The notes beneath the pieces were generated by a model. It worked only from the letters and a program-made list of their open reading frames with translations. It ran no database searches and was not told the origin of the DNA. This document shows positions 18,105-28,515 of a stretch of DNA of 64,000 nt, piece after piece. Origin of the DNA: Mesorhizobium xinjiangense (GTDB taxonomy: Bacteria; Pseudomonadota; Alphaproteobacteria; Rhizobiales; Rhizobiaceae); the NCBI RefSeq assembly GCF_009749525.1, contig NZ_WOAC01000010.1, positions 111,055 through 175,054 on the forward strand, in the 5' to 3' direction. The position numbers and the translations under genes were made by a program. Every line of letters starts with the position of its first letter. Position 1 is the first letter of the stretch.

Positions 18105-18112
18105 GGGACCGG

Positions 18113-18814
18113 CTACCGCTGTTCGCGGCTTTCCGCCTTCAGCATCAGGCGGTGCGGGTCGGAAATGGTCACGCGCTTGCGTCCGCTCTTGACGATTCCC
18201 TCCCCCTCCCATGCGCTCATCAGCCGACTGACGGTGTGCAAGGTCGCGCCGGTCATCTCCGCGATGTCCTGCCGCGTGATGGGGAAATCGATCTCTATTC
18301 CCTCACCGGTCTTCCGGCCCGTCTGCCTGACAAGGCGCAGGAGAGCGTGCGCCACGCGCTGCTCCACCTGCTCCGTCGACATCTCGATCACGCGTGTATG
18401 CGCCTCCTGCAGGCGGCTACCGACGGTCCTGTAGGTGTTGGCGCCAAGCGCGGGAAAGCGGGTTGAAAGCTCCGGCCACAGCGCGCTCGGCCAGGCCAGC
18501 ACCACGCAATCCACCGCAGCAATCGCCGTCGCGGGATAGGCCGTGCGGCCAAGGGCGGTAGCGATGCCGAAGACCTCACCCTCGCTGATGTAGCGGACAA
18601 TGACCTGTTGGCCTTCCGGCGTAGTGCGCACCACGCGCACATGCCCGTCGAGCAGGACGAAGAAGAAATGCGCCTCCGCTTCCTGTTCGAAGATCGGCTT
18701 CTCTCTTTCGAACCGCAAGGATCGGGCGGGGGCGAGCACTTGCTCGAGCTCGTCCTTTTCGAGGCCTTCAAAAGGAGGCAGACCGGCAATCAGCGATGCA
18801 TCGAGCTTCGGCAC
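18113..18814 (-). CDS. nnrR: Crp/Fnr-family regulator, NnrR-like
   Basis: 233 residues with a cyclic-nucleotide-type beta-barrel (LEQVLAPARSLRFEREKPIFEQ, then GEVFGIATALG), a dimerisation helix and a C-terminal helix-turn-helix (TRQDIAEMTGATLHTVSRLMSAWE). The N-terminal Cys cluster of true FNR is absent, as in the NnrR/DNR group that responds to NO. The GTG at 18812-18814 is chosen because GGAG precedes it and the frame upstream runs into the divergent pseudoazurin. Neighbouring pseudoazurin, nnrS and nirK are the expected NnrR targets. Confidence 0.85.
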   Translation of the reverse strand: MPKLDASLIAGLPPFEGLEKDELEQVLAPARSLRFEREKPIFEQEAEAHFFFVLLDGHVRVVRTTPEGQQVIVRYISEGEVFGIATALGRTAYPATAIAAVDCVVLAWPSALWPELSTRFPALGANTYRTVGSRLQEAHTRVIEMSTEQVEQRVAHALLRLVRQTGRKTGEGIEIDFPITRQDIAEMTGATLHTVSRLMSAWEGEGIVKSGRKRVTISDPHRLMLKAESREQR

Positions 18815-18853
18815 GTCATCTCCGGGCGGTTCGGTCAGATATTTCCACTCACT

Positions 18854-18867
18854 TTGCGCGAGCGCAA
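18854..18867. promoter_or_regulatory. NnrR/FixK-type site TTGCGCGAGCGCAA
   Basis: A nearly symmetric TTG-N8-CAA dyad between the divergent nnrR-like gene (start 46 bp away) and pseudoazurin (start 72 bp away). It could serve autoregulation and activation together. Confidence 0.7.
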
Positions 18868-18932
18868 ATTCTCTGCCTGCTCTCGGCGATAGACAGGATG
18901 CAACACCCGAGACCGATAGGAAAGGAACCGAA

Positions 18933-19373
18933 ATGAAAAAGACAATGCTCGCCGCAGCCTGCGTCCTGCTCGCCGTGACCGGCGCTGCCAGCGCCGAGGA
19001 GCATGTGATCGAGATGCTGAACAAAGGCGAGAAGGGCGCGATGGTTTTCGTGCCGGACATCGTCCGTGCGGCGCCTGGCGACACGGTCCGATTCGTGGCC
19101 GTCGACAAGGGTCACAACGCGGAAACGATCAAGGGGATGGTCCCCGAAGGAGCGGAAGGTTTCAAGGGCAAGATCAACGAGGAAGTCACGGTGACGCTCG
19201 CCGAGGAAGGCATCTACGGCATCAAATGCGCGCCCCACTACGGCATGGGCATGGTCGCCCTGATCACCGTCGGTGAACCCGTCAATGCCGCCCAGGCGGA
19301 AACGGTGAAGCATCCCGGCAAGGCCGGCAAGGTGTTTGCCGAGTTGTTTGGGCAGGTCGTCGCCTCGAAGTGA
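18933..19373 (+). CDS. Pseudoazurin (blue copper electron carrier)
   Basis: 146 residues: a signal peptide of about 21 residues ending ASA, then a cupredoxin fold. Type-1 copper ligands are H61 (KGHNAE), C99 and H102 (IKCAPHYG) and M106. AAAGGAAC precedes the ATG at 18933. Pseudoazurin carries electrons from cytochromes to copper nitrite reductase, and nirK lies 1.4 kb downstream on the other strand. Confidence 0.95.
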   Translation: MKKTMLAAACVLLAVTGAASAEEHVIEMLNKGEKGAMVFVPDIVRAAPGDTVRFVAVDKGHNAETIKGMVPEGAEGFKGKINEEVTVTLAEEGIYGIKCAPHYGMGMVALITVGEPVNAAQAETVKHPGKAGKVFAELFGQVVASK

Positions 19374-19470
19374 GGCATGGCGCCGCTACGATCTTCTTGG
19401 CGATGTGACGATACGGCCGGGACAAGCACGAGCCAGTGCCGCCCGGCCGTCTTTCCATTGGAGTGCATTC

Positions 19471-20652
19471 ATGGCCATTCCCAGGCTCCGGGCCTTCGAG
19501 GGCCCCGCCTTGCTTTCCTACGGCTTCCGGCCGTTTTTTCTCCTGAGCTCGCTGTATGCGGGCCTTTCGATTCTCATATGGGTGCCGCTTTACATGGGTG
19601 CGCTCGACATGCGCATGCTGTTTCTGCCGGTGGACTGGCATATCCATGAGATGCTGTTCGGCTATCTCGCGGCGATCGTCGCCGGCTTTCTCCTGACGGC
19701 GGTGCCCAACTGGACGGGCCGGCTGCCCGTGCAGGGCCTGCCGCTTCTCGTGCTCGTTCTGTTGTGGGGGGCGGGGCGCCTTGCCGTTCTTCTGTCGGTT
19801 TCGCTTGGCTGGCAGCTTACCGCCGTCATCGATTGCGCCTTTCTCGCCGCCCTCGGCCTGGCGATCGCCCGCGAGATCGTCGCCGGCAGGAACTGGCGCA
19901 ATCTCAAGGTTCTCGTGCCGGTCGCGGTCCTTCTCCTCGCAAACGGTCTCTTCCACATCGAGGCACAATTCTATGGTGCTTCCGACATCAGCCGGCGTCT
20001 GGGGCTCGCCGCGGCGATCACCCTGATCATGCTGATCGGCGGCCGCATTATTCCGTCCTTCACCCGCAACTGGCTGGTTCGGGAAAATCCGGGGCGTTTG
20101 CCGGTTCCCTTCGGGCGGTATGACGGCCTTTCCATCGCCGCTTCCATCCTGGCGCTGGCCGCGTGGACCGTCGCGCCGGAACACGCGATGTCCGCAACGC
20201 TTATGGCGCTCGCCGCCATCCTGCAGGCCGGGCGACTGGCGCGCTGGGCAGGCGAGCGTACCTGGCGCGATCCGCTGGTCGCGGTGCTTCACCTTGCCTA
20301 CGCTTTCGTTCCGATCGGCTTCGCACTCCTGTCCCTGGCGATTCTCGCGCCGGGCGCCGTTCCGGTGGCCGCCGGCATGCATGCGCTGGGCGGCGGCGCG
20401 ATCGGCGGCATGACCCTTTCGGTGATGGTGCGCGCCACCTTGGGGCATACCGGCCGGACGCTCCAGGCGGACCGGGCGACGAACGTCATCTTTGCTGCCG
20501 TCTTTGCCGCTGCGCTTCTACGCATCGTGGCGGCCTTCGATGTGCGGATGGTCTGGATCCACGCGGCGGGCGGGGCGTGGGCGCTCGCCTTCCTCGGCTT
20601 TGCCGTCCTCTACGGTCCGGCACTCGTCACGCGGCGGCTTCAGCCTGCCTGA
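19471..20652 (+). CDS. nnrS: NnrS family haem-copper membrane protein
   Basis: 393 residues and about 12 membrane segments, starting MAIPRLRAFEGPALLSYGFRPFF. It contains the NnrS signatures WHIHEMLFGY and GHTGRTL. NnrS proteins protect against NO and nitrosative stress under denitrifying conditions. It follows pseudoazurin by about 100 bases on the same strand and converges on nirK. Confidence 0.93.
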   Translation: MAIPRLRAFEGPALLSYGFRPFFLLSSLYAGLSILIWVPLYMGALDMRMLFLPVDWHIHEMLFGYLAAIVAGFLLTAVPNWTGRLPVQGLPLLVLVLLWGAGRLAVLLSVSLGWQLTAVIDCAFLAALGLAIAREIVAGRNWRNLKVLVPVAVLLLANGLFHIEAQFYGASDISRRLGLAAAITLIMLIGGRIIPSFTRNWLVRENPGRLPVPFGRYDGLSIAASILALAAWTVAPEHAMSATLMALAAILQAGRLARWAGERTWRDPLVAVLHLAYAFVPIGFALLSLAILAPGAVPVAAGMHALGGGAIGGMTLSVMVRATLGHTGRTLQADRATNVIFAAVFAAALLRIVAAFDVRMVWIHAAGGAWALAFLGFAVLYGPALVTRRLQPA

Positions 20653-20661
20653 ATCGGAAAA

Positions 20662-20682
20662 GCCCGACGCGATGCGCCGGGC
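20662..20682. terminator. Hairpin between convergent nnrS and nirK
   Basis: GCCCGACGC and GCGCCGGGC pair with one mismatch around a 3-base loop, followed by CTTCTC. It lies in the 53-base gap between the two stop codons. Confidence 0.55.
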
Positions 20683-20705
20683 CTTCTCCATGCAGACGCG
20701 CTTGC

Positions 20706-21809
20706 TCAGTAGGACGCGATCGGTCGCGGCGCGTCGACCTGCTTCATCAGGTCGTCGTTCCACTCGCCCTCTACCATGATGTGCGCGGCCGCTCCCAGCT
20801 CGATCGCCTCGATGAGGTTGTGATTGACATAGGCATAGAGGCCGGGCTGCAGGAAGGTGTAGGTCGCCGCACCCGCCGAGCCGCCGCGGATGAACCAGGT
20901 CTCGAGATCCCTGGCGGGCGGGTTGGCGAACTTGCCCTCTTCCCAGACATGGTCGCCATGGCCGCCGATCAGGTGGGGCCGAGTGTCCCGGTTCGCCTGC
21001 GCGTGGACGATCATGACCGTTTCGCCGACTTTGGCGGTCAGGGCGTTATCGCCCGTCAGCGCGCCCTTGGCTCCGTTGAAGACGACATGTGTCGGCACCA
21101 GACCGCGCATCACCTCCACCGTGTCGGCATACGCATCACCCGCCGACTCGTAGCCCTTGAAGTTGCCATCCACATCGCGCGGGACGTAGAAGTCGTTCTC
21201 CCCGATATAGTAGATGCGGTCGTAGCGGATGGGCTCGCCCTTCTCGTCCTTCAGCCCCTCGCGCGGCAGCACCATGATGGTGCCGCTCATGCCCGAGACC
21301 ACATGCCAGGGAGTCATCGGCCCGCCCGGCGCGCAGTGATAGACGAAGACGCCCGCGCGGGTGGCCTTGAAGCGCAAGGTGGTCTGTTCGCCGGGATTGA
21401 TCAGGGTCAGCTCGCCGCCGCCCATGGCGCCGGTCGCGGCATGGAAATCGATATTGTGGGCGAGGCTGCTCGTCTCGGGGTTGACCAGCGTGAGTTCCAC
21501 ATAGTCGCCCTCGTGCACCACCATCATCGGTCCGGGAACCGAGCCGTCGAAGGTCATGGCCTGGAAGGTCGTACCGTCCTCGTCGATGACGATCTGCTTT
21601 TCCTGGATAGTCATGGTGAACTTGACGATCTTCGGCCCGCCGATCGCCACCTGCTCGTGATCATGCACGAAGGGCGGCGGGACCAGCGCGACAGTCTGGC
21701 GCGGCAGGGCGTCGGCTTCGTCTGCTAGAACGGGCGACGCCGTCAAGGGCAGGGCACTCAGCATGGCGGCTGTGGCGACGCCCAGCAGTGCTTCGCGACG
21801 CGTGAACAT
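20706..21809 (-). CDS. nirK: Copper-containing nitrite reductase NirK
   Basis: 367 residues with a Tat-like signal ([16 protein letters not shown]) and two cupredoxin domains. Copper-site motifs are AHNIDFH and [20 protein letters not shown] in domain 1, with a conserved His segment in [11 protein letters not shown]. The enzyme reduces nitrite to NO in the periplasm. AGGAGACC precedes the ATG at 21807-21809. The gene is divergent from the arginine deiminase operon across a 255-base region with two FNR-type sites. No NO reductase gene is present in the window. Confidence 0.97.
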   Translation of the reverse strand: MFTRREALLGVATAAMLSALPLTASPVLADEADALPRQTVALVPPPFVHDHEQVAIGGPKIVKFTMTIQEKQIVIDEDGTTFQAMTFDGSVPGPMMVVHEGDYVELTLVNPETSSLAHNIDFHAATGAMGGGELTLINPGEQTTLRFKATRAGVFVYHCAPGGPMTPWHVVSGMSGTIMVLPREGLKDEKGEPIRYDRIYYIGENDFYVPRDVDGNFKGYESAGDAYADTVEVMRGLVPTHVVFNGAKGALTGDNALTAKVGETVMIVHAQANRDTRPHLIGGHGDHVWEEGKFANPPARDLETWFIRGGSAGAATYTFLQPGLYAYVNHNLIEAIELGAAAHIMVEGEWNDDLMKQVDAPRPIASY

Positions 21810-21875
21810 TTCGGTCTCCTTGTAGTGTCCGGTTGTCGATGAAGAAAACGCTACAGGCAGACCGGCCGAAGTTCT

Positions 21876-21889
21876 TTGCTCTGGCGCAA
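21876..21889. promoter_or_regulatory. NnrR/FixK-type site TTGCTCTGGCGCAA
   Basis: TTG-N8-CAA dyad centred 73 bp before the nirK start, the position expected of an NnrR-activated nirK promoter. Confidence 0.65.
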
Positions 21890-21968
21890 ATACCTTGACT
21901 GCCATTTCCGATCTGGTGGGTATGCGAAAGTAGTGTCTCGGTCTCTACCTCAGGCTTCCTCGGAGACG

Positions 21969-21982
21969 TTGCGCTGGATCAA
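21969..21982. promoter_or_regulatory. FNR/FixK-type site TTGCGCTGGATCAA
   Basis: TTG-N8-CAA dyad centred 90 bp before the first gene of the arginine deiminase operon. Confidence 0.7.
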
Positions 21983-22064
21983 AGTTTGCGCGGCGCGTTC
22001 GAGCTAGGGGAATTGAGGGCTGCCGGAAGGGTGGTCCGGTCAATTCTTTCCAGGAGACGCAGTC

Positions 22065-23501
22065 ATGGCCATCGCCAGCGACGCAACTGAGCCGCGGAGG
22101 CTCCCCTTTCCATCGGCCTTCACCATTCTGTTCGGCCTTATCATCCTCGTTGCCGCGCTCACCTGGGTCATTCCGGCCGGGCAGTATGAGCGCACCTTCA
22201 ATACCGCGCTCGACAGGGAAGTGCCGGTCGCCGGCACCTACCAGACGACGGACTCGAACCCGCAGGGCATTTTCGACGTGATCATGGCGCCGATCGCCGG
22301 TCTCTACGATCCGGCGAGCGGCACGGCCAATGCGATCGACGTGGCTCTGTTCGTGCTGGTCATCGGCGGCTTTATCGGCGTGGTCGCCTCGACCGGCGCC
22401 ATCAATGCCGGCGTGGGCGGTGCGATGACGGCGTTGCGCGGCCGCGAGAAGTGGATGATCCCGGTCCTCATGGGCCTCTTCGCCTTCGGCGGCACCACCT
22501 ACGGCATGGCCGAAGAGACGCTGGCTTTCTACATGCTGCTGATCCCGGTCATGATCGCGGCGCGCTATGACGCAGTGACAGCGGTGGCGGTGATCCTTCT
22601 TGGCGCGGGCGTCGGTGTGCTTGGTTCGACGGTGAACGCGTTTGCCACGGTGATCGCGTCGGATGCCGCCGGTATCCCCTTCACGCAGGGTATCGTGCTG
22701 CGCTTCGTCATCCTCGGCCTCTCATGGCTCGCCTGCGTCATCTATGTGATGCGCTATGCCGAGCGCGTGCGGCTCGACCCCACCAAGTCGCTCGTCTACG
22801 ACCGCAAGGCTGCAAACGAGGCGCATTTCCTCGCCGGCCACGAGAACGACGCCGAGCTTGAGTTCACCTGGCTGCACAAGATCGTGCTCGCGCTCTTTGG
22901 CCTGACTTTCGTCGTCATGGTATGGGGCGTGCTCTTCGGCGGCTGGTGGATGGGCGAGATGACCGGCCTGTTCCTCGCTTCCGCGCTCCTCATCGGCATT
23001 ATCGCGCGGACCGGCGAGCAGAAATTCGTCGATGCGTTCCTGAACGGCGCGCGCGATCTCCTGGGTGTTGCCCTCATCATCGGGCTCGCTCGCGGCATCG
23101 TTGTCATCATGGATGCGGGCAAGATCACCGACACCATCCTGCATTGGGCCGAGGTCTCGGTCTCCGGCCTGTCGGCGGTGGTGTTCGTCAATGTCATCTA
23201 CTGGATCGAGGTGCTTCTGTCCTTCTTCGTGCCCTCGTCCTCCGGCCTCGCCGTGCTCAGCATGCCGATCATGGCGCCGGTGGCCGATTTCGTCGGCACG
23301 GGGCGCGATCTCGTTGTCACCGCCTATCAATCGGCCAACGGCCTGGTGAACCTCGTCAACCCGACCTTCGCCGTGGTGATGGGCGCGCTTGCCATCGGCC
23401 GGGTGCCCTACGAGCGCTGGCTCGCCTTCATGTGGCCGCTGCTTCTCATCCTGTCGGCGATCATCATGATCTGCCTCAGCGTCGCAACCGTTCTCGCCTG
23501 A
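22065..23501 (+). CDS. arcD: YfcC-type antiporter of the arginine deiminase operon
   Basis: 478 residues and about 12 membrane segments. It starts with a polar tail and PSAFTILFGLIILVAALTWVIPAGQYER, typical of the YfcC basic amino-acid antiporter family. YESANGLVNL-like helices near the C-terminus (YQSANGLVNLVNP) also fit. As first gene of arcDABC it most likely exchanges arginine for ornithine across the inner membrane. It is not the APC-type ArcD of pseudomonads, so the symbol reflects role by context. Confidence 0.85.
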   Translation: MAIASDATEPRRLPFPSAFTILFGLIILVAALTWVIPAGQYERTFNTALDREVPVAGTYQTTDSNPQGIFDVIMAPIAGLYDPASGTANAIDVALFVLVIGGFIGVVASTGAINAGVGGAMTALRGREKWMIPVLMGLFAFGGTTYGMAEETLAFYMLLIPVMIAARYDAVTAVAVILLGAGVGVLGSTVNAFATVIASDAAGIPFTQGIVLRFVILGLSWLACVIYVMRYAERVRLDPTKSLVYDRKAANEAHFLAGHENDAELEFTWLHKIVLALFGLTFVVMVWGVLFGGWWMGEMTGLFLASALLIGIIARTGEQKFVDAFLNGARDLLGVALIIGLARGIVVIMDAGKITDTILHWAEVSVSGLSAVVFVNVIYWIEVLLSFFVPSSSGLAVLSMPIMAPVADFVGTGRDLVVTAYQSANGLVNLVNPTFAVVMGALAIGRVPYERWLAFMWPLLLILSAIIMICLSVATVLA

Positions 23502-23510
23502 GGTGTACCG

Positions 23511-24737
23511 ATGTCCCCGACCTATGGAGTGCATTCCGAAGTGGGCCGGCTGCGCCGCGTCATGGTGCACCGGCCGGGCACCGCGCTGGCGCGGCTCACG
23601 CCGTCGAATTGCCACGAGCTGCTGTTCGACGACGTGCTGTGGGTGAAGCAGGCCCGCGTCGAGCACATGACCTTCGTCGATGCCATGCGCTATCGCGGCG
23701 TGGAGGTGGTCTTCCTGCGCGAAATGCTGACGGAGACCATGCGCATCCCGGAGGCGCGGCGCTGGCTGCTCGACCGGCGCGTCAACGACAATACGGTCGG
23801 CGTCGGCCTTGCCGACGATCTGCATGCTCACCTGATGGAGATCGATGCCGATGCGGTGTCGAGCATCCTCGTCGGCGGGTTGAGCAAGGTCGAATTGCCA
23901 ATGAAGGCAAACAGCGTGGTGGCTTCGGTGCTCGCGGCGGAGGATTTCGTCCTCCCGCCGCTGCCCAACCATCTCTTCACCCGCGATACCACCTCATGGA
24001 TCTACGAGGGCGTGACGCTCAATCCGATGCGCTGGAACGCGCGGCAGTTGGAAACGGTGAACATCGCCGCCATCTACCGCTTCCACCCGGACTTCCGGGA
24101 CGCCGTCTTTCCCATCTGGTTCGGCGACCCCGACTGCGGCTTCGGCATGGCCACGGTGGAAGGTGGCGACGTGATGCCCATCGGCAATCGCGCGGTATTG
24201 ATCGGCATGGGCGAGCGCACGACGGCCCATGCCGTGGGCCAGGTCGCGCGCTCCCTCTTCGCCCACGGAGCCGCCGAGCGTGTCATCGCCTGCAAGCTGC
24301 CCAGGGAGCGGGCGAGCATGCATCTGGACACAGTCTTCACCTTCTGCGACCGCGACCTCGTCACCGTCTTTGCCGAAGTGGTGAACGGTATCGAGGCTTA
24401 TTCCCTCCGCCCCGGCGAAAAGCCGGGTACGGTGGACGTCCGCGTCGAGGAACAGCCACTGACCGAGGTGGTGGCCGGAGCACTGGGTCTTCAGAAGTTG
24501 CGCGTCGTGGAGACGGGTGGCGATGCCTACGTCCAGGAGCGCGAGCAGTGGGATGACGGCAACAATGTCGTCGCGCTCGAGCCCGGCGTCGTCGTCGGCT
24601 ACGACCGCAACGTCTACACCAACACGCTTTTGAGAAAGGCCGGTGTCGAGGTCATCACCGTCCCCGGCGCCGAGCTCGGACGCGGCCGCGGTGGCGGACA
24701 TTGCATGACCTGCCCGCTCATCCGCGATCCCACCTGA
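23511..24737 (+). CDS. arcA: Arginine deiminase
   Basis: 408 residues. The C-terminal catalytic motif [14 protein letters not shown] places the nucleophilic Cys at 398. Substrate-binding segments include [10 protein letters not shown] and [11 protein letters not shown]. It converts arginine to citrulline and ammonium, the first step of the energy-yielding arginine pathway. It starts 9 bases after arcD. Confidence 0.97.
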   Translation: MSPTYGVHSEVGRLRRVMVHRPGTALARLTPSNCHELLFDDVLWVKQARVEHMTFVDAMRYRGVEVVFLREMLTETMRIPEARRWLLDRRVNDNTVGVGLADDLHAHLMEIDADAVSSILVGGLSKVELPMKANSVVASVLAAEDFVLPPLPNHLFTRDTTSWIYEGVTLNPMRWNARQLETVNIAAIYRFHPDFRDAVFPIWFGDPDCGFGMATVEGGDVMPIGNRAVLIGMGERTTAHAVGQVARSLFAHGAAERVIACKLPRERASMHLDTVFTFCDRDLVTVFAEVVNGIEAYSLRPGEKPGTVDVRVEEQPLTEVVAGALGLQKLRVVETGGDAYVQEREQWDDGNNVVALEPGVVVGYDRNVYTNTLLRKAGVEVITVPGAELGRGRGGGHCMTCPLIRDPT

Positions 24738-24760
24738 TCCCAACCCCAAAGGCCAAGACC

Positions 24761-25762
24761 ATGCCCGTCAATCTCCACGGACGCAGCTTCCTGACGCTGC
24801 TCGACTTCACGCCGGATGAGCTCCGGTTTCTCCTGAGGCTCTCCGCCTCTCTGAAGCAGGCCAAATATGGCGGCTACGAACAGCAGCGCCTGAAGGGCAA
24901 GAACATCGCCCTTATCTTCGAGAAGGATTCAACCCGCACCCGGACGGGTTTCGAGGTCGCTGCGTACGATCAGGGCGCAAATGTCACCTATCTCGGGCCC
25001 ACGGGAACCCAGATCGGCCATAAGGAGTCCATGAAGGATACGGCGCGTGTGCTCGGCCGTCTTTACGACGCGATCGAGTATCGCGGCTTCGGGCAGGATC
25101 TCGCCGAAGAGCTTGCCCGCCATGCCGGCGTGCCGGTCTACAACGGCCTGACCGACGCGTTCCATCCGACGCAGATCCTGGCCGATTTCCTGACCATGCG
25201 CGAATACACGCGCAAGCACCTGTCGGCCGTGTCCTTCGCCTTCCTGGGCGACGCCGGCAACAATATGGGCAACTCGCTCATGGTCGGCGCGGCGCTCATC
25301 GGCATGGATATGCGGCTTTGCGGACCGGAACAATATTGGCCTGATCAGCGGCTGGTCGACCAATGCCGTGAGATCGCGGCGCGCACTGGCGCCAGGATCA
25401 CGCTCACCGAGGACATCGAGCAGGCCGCGAAGGGGTGCGATTATGTATACACGGATGTCTGGGTTTCCATGGGCGAGCCGCAATCGGTCTGGGCCGAGCG
25501 CATCGAACGGCTGACGAAATACCGCGTCACCTCCGAAGTCATGGAGGCGACGGGCAACCCGCACGCGAAGTTCATGCACTGCCTGCCCGCCTTCCATAAC
25601 CGCGAGACCAAGATGGGCGAGAAGATCTTCGAGGAATTCGGCATCGACTGCATGGAGGTGACGGAGGAGGTGTTCGAATCCCCCGCCTCGGTCGTTTTCG
25701 AGCAGGCGGAAAACCGCATGCACACGATCAAGGCCGTCCTCGTGGCGACGATCGGGGGGTGA
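24761..25762 (+). CDS. arcB: Ornithine carbamoyltransferase (catabolic)
   Basis: 333 residues with the carbamoyl-phosphate motif STRTRTGFE, the ornithine-binding [10 protein letters not shown] and a [18 protein letters not shown] segment. In this operon it runs toward carbamoyl phosphate and ornithine from citrulline. The ATG at 24761 begins the conserved [11 protein letters not shown]. It follows arcA by 23 bases. Confidence 0.97.
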   Translation: MPVNLHGRSFLTLLDFTPDELRFLLRLSASLKQAKYGGYEQQRLKGKNIALIFEKDSTRTRTGFEVAAYDQGANVTYLGPTGTQIGHKESMKDTARVLGRLYDAIEYRGFGQDLAEELARHAGVPVYNGLTDAFHPTQILADFLTMREYTRKHLSAVSFAFLGDAGNNMGNSLMVGAALIGMDMRLCGPEQYWPDQRLVDQCREIAARTGARITLTEDIEQAAKGCDYVYTDVWVSMGEPQSVWAERIERLTKYRVTSEVMEATGNPHAKFMHCLPAFHNRETKMGEKIFEEFGIDCMEVTEEVFESPASVVFEQAENRMHTIKAVLVATIGG

Positions 25763-25765
25763 AAG

Positions 25766-26686
25766 ATGCTGGTCGTCATCGCCCTTGGCGGCAACGCGCT
25801 GCTTAAGCGCGGAGAGCCGCCGACGGCCGGGAACCAGCGCGCCAATGTGAAGCGCGCGGCGGCGGCCATAGCGGAGGTCGTGCGGGCCGGCCATCGCGTC
25901 GTGGTCTGCCACGGCAACGGGCCGCAGGTGGGTCTCCTCGCGTTGCAATCGGCCGCCTACAAGCCCGACGAAGCCTATCCGCTCGACGTGCTGGGCGCCG
26001 AGACGGAAGGCATGATCGGTTATCTCGTCGAACAGGAGCTTGAAAACGCGCTTCCCCAGGGCCCCCGAGTCGCGACCCTTCTGACGCAGGTCGAGGTCGA
26101 TCCGGCTGATCCCGCCTTTCGGCACCCGACCAAACCGGTCGGCCCCGTCTATGAAAGGGAGGAAGCAGAGCGCTTGTCGAAATCACGCGGCTGGGCGGTT
26201 GCGCCGGACGGGGACAAGTATCGCCGTGTCGTGGCCTCGCCTCTGCCGAAGCACATACCCGACGTGTCGGTGGTTAAGTTGCTGCTTGAGCAGAATGTGA
26301 TCGTCGTTTGCGCCGGCGGCGGAGGCATTCCGGTCGTCCGCCGTCCCGACGGCGGGCTGATGGGGGTGGAGGCGGTGATCGACAAGGATCGGTCGGCGGA
26401 ACTCCTGGCGCAAGACCTGGGCGCCGACGCGCTGCTGATGCTGACCGATGTGGATGCTGTCTATCGGAACTGGGGCCAACCAGACCAAACAGCAATCCGC
26501 AAAGCCGTGTCAGGCGAGCTCGATCCGGGAGACTTCCCGGCCGGCTCGATGCGGCCGAAGGTCGAGGCAGCGAGCGCCTTTGTCAGGGCGACTGGCGGTA
26601 TCGCCGGCATTGGTGCGCTCGAGGATGCGCTCGCGATTCTGGAACGCCGCGCAGGAACCGTATTCAGTGATCCCGATGCTGAATGA
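25766..26686 (+). CDS. arcC: Carbamate kinase
   Basis: 306 residues of the amino-acid kinase fold. [15 protein letters not shown] is at the N-terminus, [13 protein letters not shown] follows, and a nucleotide-binding GGGGIPV segment lies in the middle. It transfers phosphate from carbamoyl phosphate to ADP, giving one ATP per arginine. The start is 3 bases after the arcB stop. Confidence 0.97.
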   Translation: MLVVIALGGNALLKRGEPPTAGNQRANVKRAAAAIAEVVRAGHRVVVCHGNGPQVGLLALQSAAYKPDEAYPLDVLGAETEGMIGYLVEQELENALPQGPRVATLLTQVEVDPADPAFRHPTKPVGPVYEREEAERLSKSRGWAVAPDGDKYRRVVASPLPKHIPDVSVVKLLLEQNVIVVCAGGGGIPVVRRPDGGLMGVEAVIDKDRSAELLAQDLGADALLMLTDVDAVYRNWGQPDQTAIRKAVSGELDPGDFPAGSMRPKVEAASAFVRATGGIAGIGALEDALAILERRAGTVFSDPDAE

Positions 26687-26716
26687 GTGGTTTCGAGGTA
26701 TGTGGCGATTTTGTTG

Positions 26717-27568
26717 CTAGTGCCCACCGACAAATCGGATGACGCTTACTTCCGCCTTGTAGAATGGAAAGTAGTCTTCGGTGCCGACGAGATTTCCCCC
26801 TTCGACGCGCGTGGGCAATCTATAGCCCTCGAATTGCGTGAACGCAGCGAGATAGCCCCCGAAAGGTTGCTCGCGATATAATTTCTCAGGATTGGCATTC
26901 GTCCAGCGCGGAATGACCACCTCGACTGGCCTGCCGTCCTCCGCAATCCTGACATCCACGGTCTGGACCATGCCATTGGCAGTAACGGTCGCGCGGGCAA
27001 GGCTTTCGGAAAGGGCCTCCCACTTGACACCGTTTCGGGGGAGGAGGGACGCTGGGGCCCAAAAAACGGCTTCCGCAACCATGCGGCCAAATGCAGCTCT
27101 CGCATGATCGGCTCCAGCTCCCGCCCGGACAACGGGAACGGTCCCGAGCAGCCAAAACCGGGTCCAGGAGGTTGCTCCGTCAAAGCCGTCGGAGCCTTGG
27201 ATGCGCATTGCACCCTGGCCTGCATCGAGAGCCCAGACCAGGCCCTGGGGTGGTGCCAGGATCTGCCTTGCGTGCATGGGCATGTAGTTCGGGTTCTCTT
27301 TCGTCCCGAGGCTGATCTGGCCAGTCATCTCGACCTCGGCGACGGTGCGGATAGGGCTGCCGGGCGCAATGGTGAAAAGGAGAAAGCGGCGGGCGGGTTC
27401 AGGTAACCCCTGGACCATGGATGGGTGGAATTCCGGAGGCGATGCATCGGCCTGCGCCGCCAGATTGCGCCAGACCCGCGCGGCATGCCGGTTGTCCAGC
27501 CAGCGCCAAATCTGCAGGCCGGCAGTGGCGAACAGCACCAGGGCAAGGCTTATTGCGAGGATTTCCAT
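26717..27568 (-). CDS. DUF6544/DUF6920 membrane-anchored protein
   Basis: 283 residues with one N-terminal membrane segment (MEILAISLALVLFATAGLQIWRW). A soluble beta-rich domain follows, containing LPEPARRFLLFTIAPGSPI and, near the C-terminus, GGYLAAFTQFEGYRLP. This layout fits the DUF6544 family, whose function is unknown to me. It converges on arcC with a 30-base gap and has no visible FNR-type site upstream. Confidence 0.8.
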   Translation of the reverse strand: MEILAISLALVLFATAGLQIWRWLDNRHAARVWRNLAAQADASPPEFHPSMVQGLPEPARRFLLFTIAPGSPIRTVAEVEMTGQISLGTKENPNYMPMHARQILAPPQGLVWALDAGQGAMRIQGSDGFDGATSWTRFWLLGTVPVVRAGAGADHARAAFGRMVAEAVFWAPASLLPRNGVKWEALSESLARATVTANGMVQTVDVRIAEDGRPVEVVIPRWTNANPEKLYREQPFGGYLAAFTQFEGYRLPTRVEGGNLVGTEDYFPFYKAEVSVIRFVGGH

Positions 27569-27647
27569 CCCTTATACTCCGGGTCGGTAAATCGTTGGGG
27601 GCCCGCTGACGTTCGCGAACTGCCGGCCGTACTAATGCCGCACTCCC

Positions 27648-28490
27648 CTAATGCGCCATGAAAAGTGGCACGGGAACGTCGTCCAGCAGCGAACGCGTAA
27701 CGCCGCCGAGGATCGCCTGTCGGAAGCGTGAATGGACGAATGCGCCCATGACGAGCATATCGATGGACTCGTCCTTTACGAATTTGCGTAACCTTGCCGA
27801 CGCATCGTCGTCGATCGCCGAAAGCGTCTCCAAGTGCGGCTCGTAAACGCCGTGCTGAAGGAGGTGAGTGGCAAGATCGGCACCCGGCGCCATACGCGAG
27901 AGATCCTTTTCGCCCGTGACGGTGACGACGAAAACGGCGCCTGCCTGCTTGAGGAAAGGCAGGGCGTCGGCCACCGCACGTGCCGAACGGGCGCTGCCGT
28001 CCCAGGCAACGGCGATGCGCCGGGGTGCTGCGTTTCCTCCTGTCTGCGGTATGACCAGCACGGGTCGGCCGCTGTCGAAGAGGACATCTTCGATCGCGGC
28101 GCGTTGGGCGTTGTCCTCGGGCTCGGCGGCATCGAGGATGGTGACGTCGTTCACGCGCGCCAGGCGCACCAGACGACCGGTTCTGGGTTCAAGCGGCGAG
28201 AGCGTGTGCTCGGCGATGCACGAGACCCCGGCCTTGCTGACGAGCTCCGACGCACTGCGTGCGGATCGATGGGTGATCTCCTCGAGACGTCCGATCTCGC
28301 TCTTGAGGATGGCGGACGCGGATCCGCCGGTGCGTGTGACAGGCACATAGAAGGCGGGGGGCAGGGCGCAGACGGTGAGACAGGCGCCGTGCTTTTTTGC
28401 GAGAGCAATGGCGAATTCGAGCGCTGGCGTCGCCGAGAAATCGTCCTTCGCGGCTACGCCCACGAGAATGCATTTTACTTGTTCAGTCAT
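27648..28490 (-). CDS. Universal stress protein (two USP domains)
   Basis: 280 residues: two tandem USP folds. The second ends in the ATP-binding pattern VMGAFVHSRFRQAILGGVTRSLL, followed by PVPLFMAH. The ATG at 28488-28490 starts MTEQVKCILVGVAAK. It follows the cytochrome c gene by 25 bases, so both likely share the FNR-type promoter at 28901. Tandem USP proteins of this kind are common in anaerobic or dormancy regulons. Confidence 0.9.
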   Translation of the reverse strand: MTEQVKCILVGVAAKDDFSATPALEFAIALAKKHGACLTVCALPPAFYVPVTRTGGSASAILKSEIGRLEEITHRSARSASELVSKAGVSCIAEHTLSPLEPRTGRLVRLARVNDVTILDAAEPEDNAQRAAIEDVLFDSGRPVLVIPQTGGNAAPRRIAVAWDGSARSARAVADALPFLKQAGAVFVVTVTGEKDLSRMAPGADLATHLLQHGVYEPHLETLSAIDDDASARLRKFVKDESIDMLVMGAFVHSRFRQAILGGVTRSLLDDVPVPLFMAH

Positions 28491-28515
28491 GGTTCTGGTT
28501 CCTTGGTTGCCGCCG

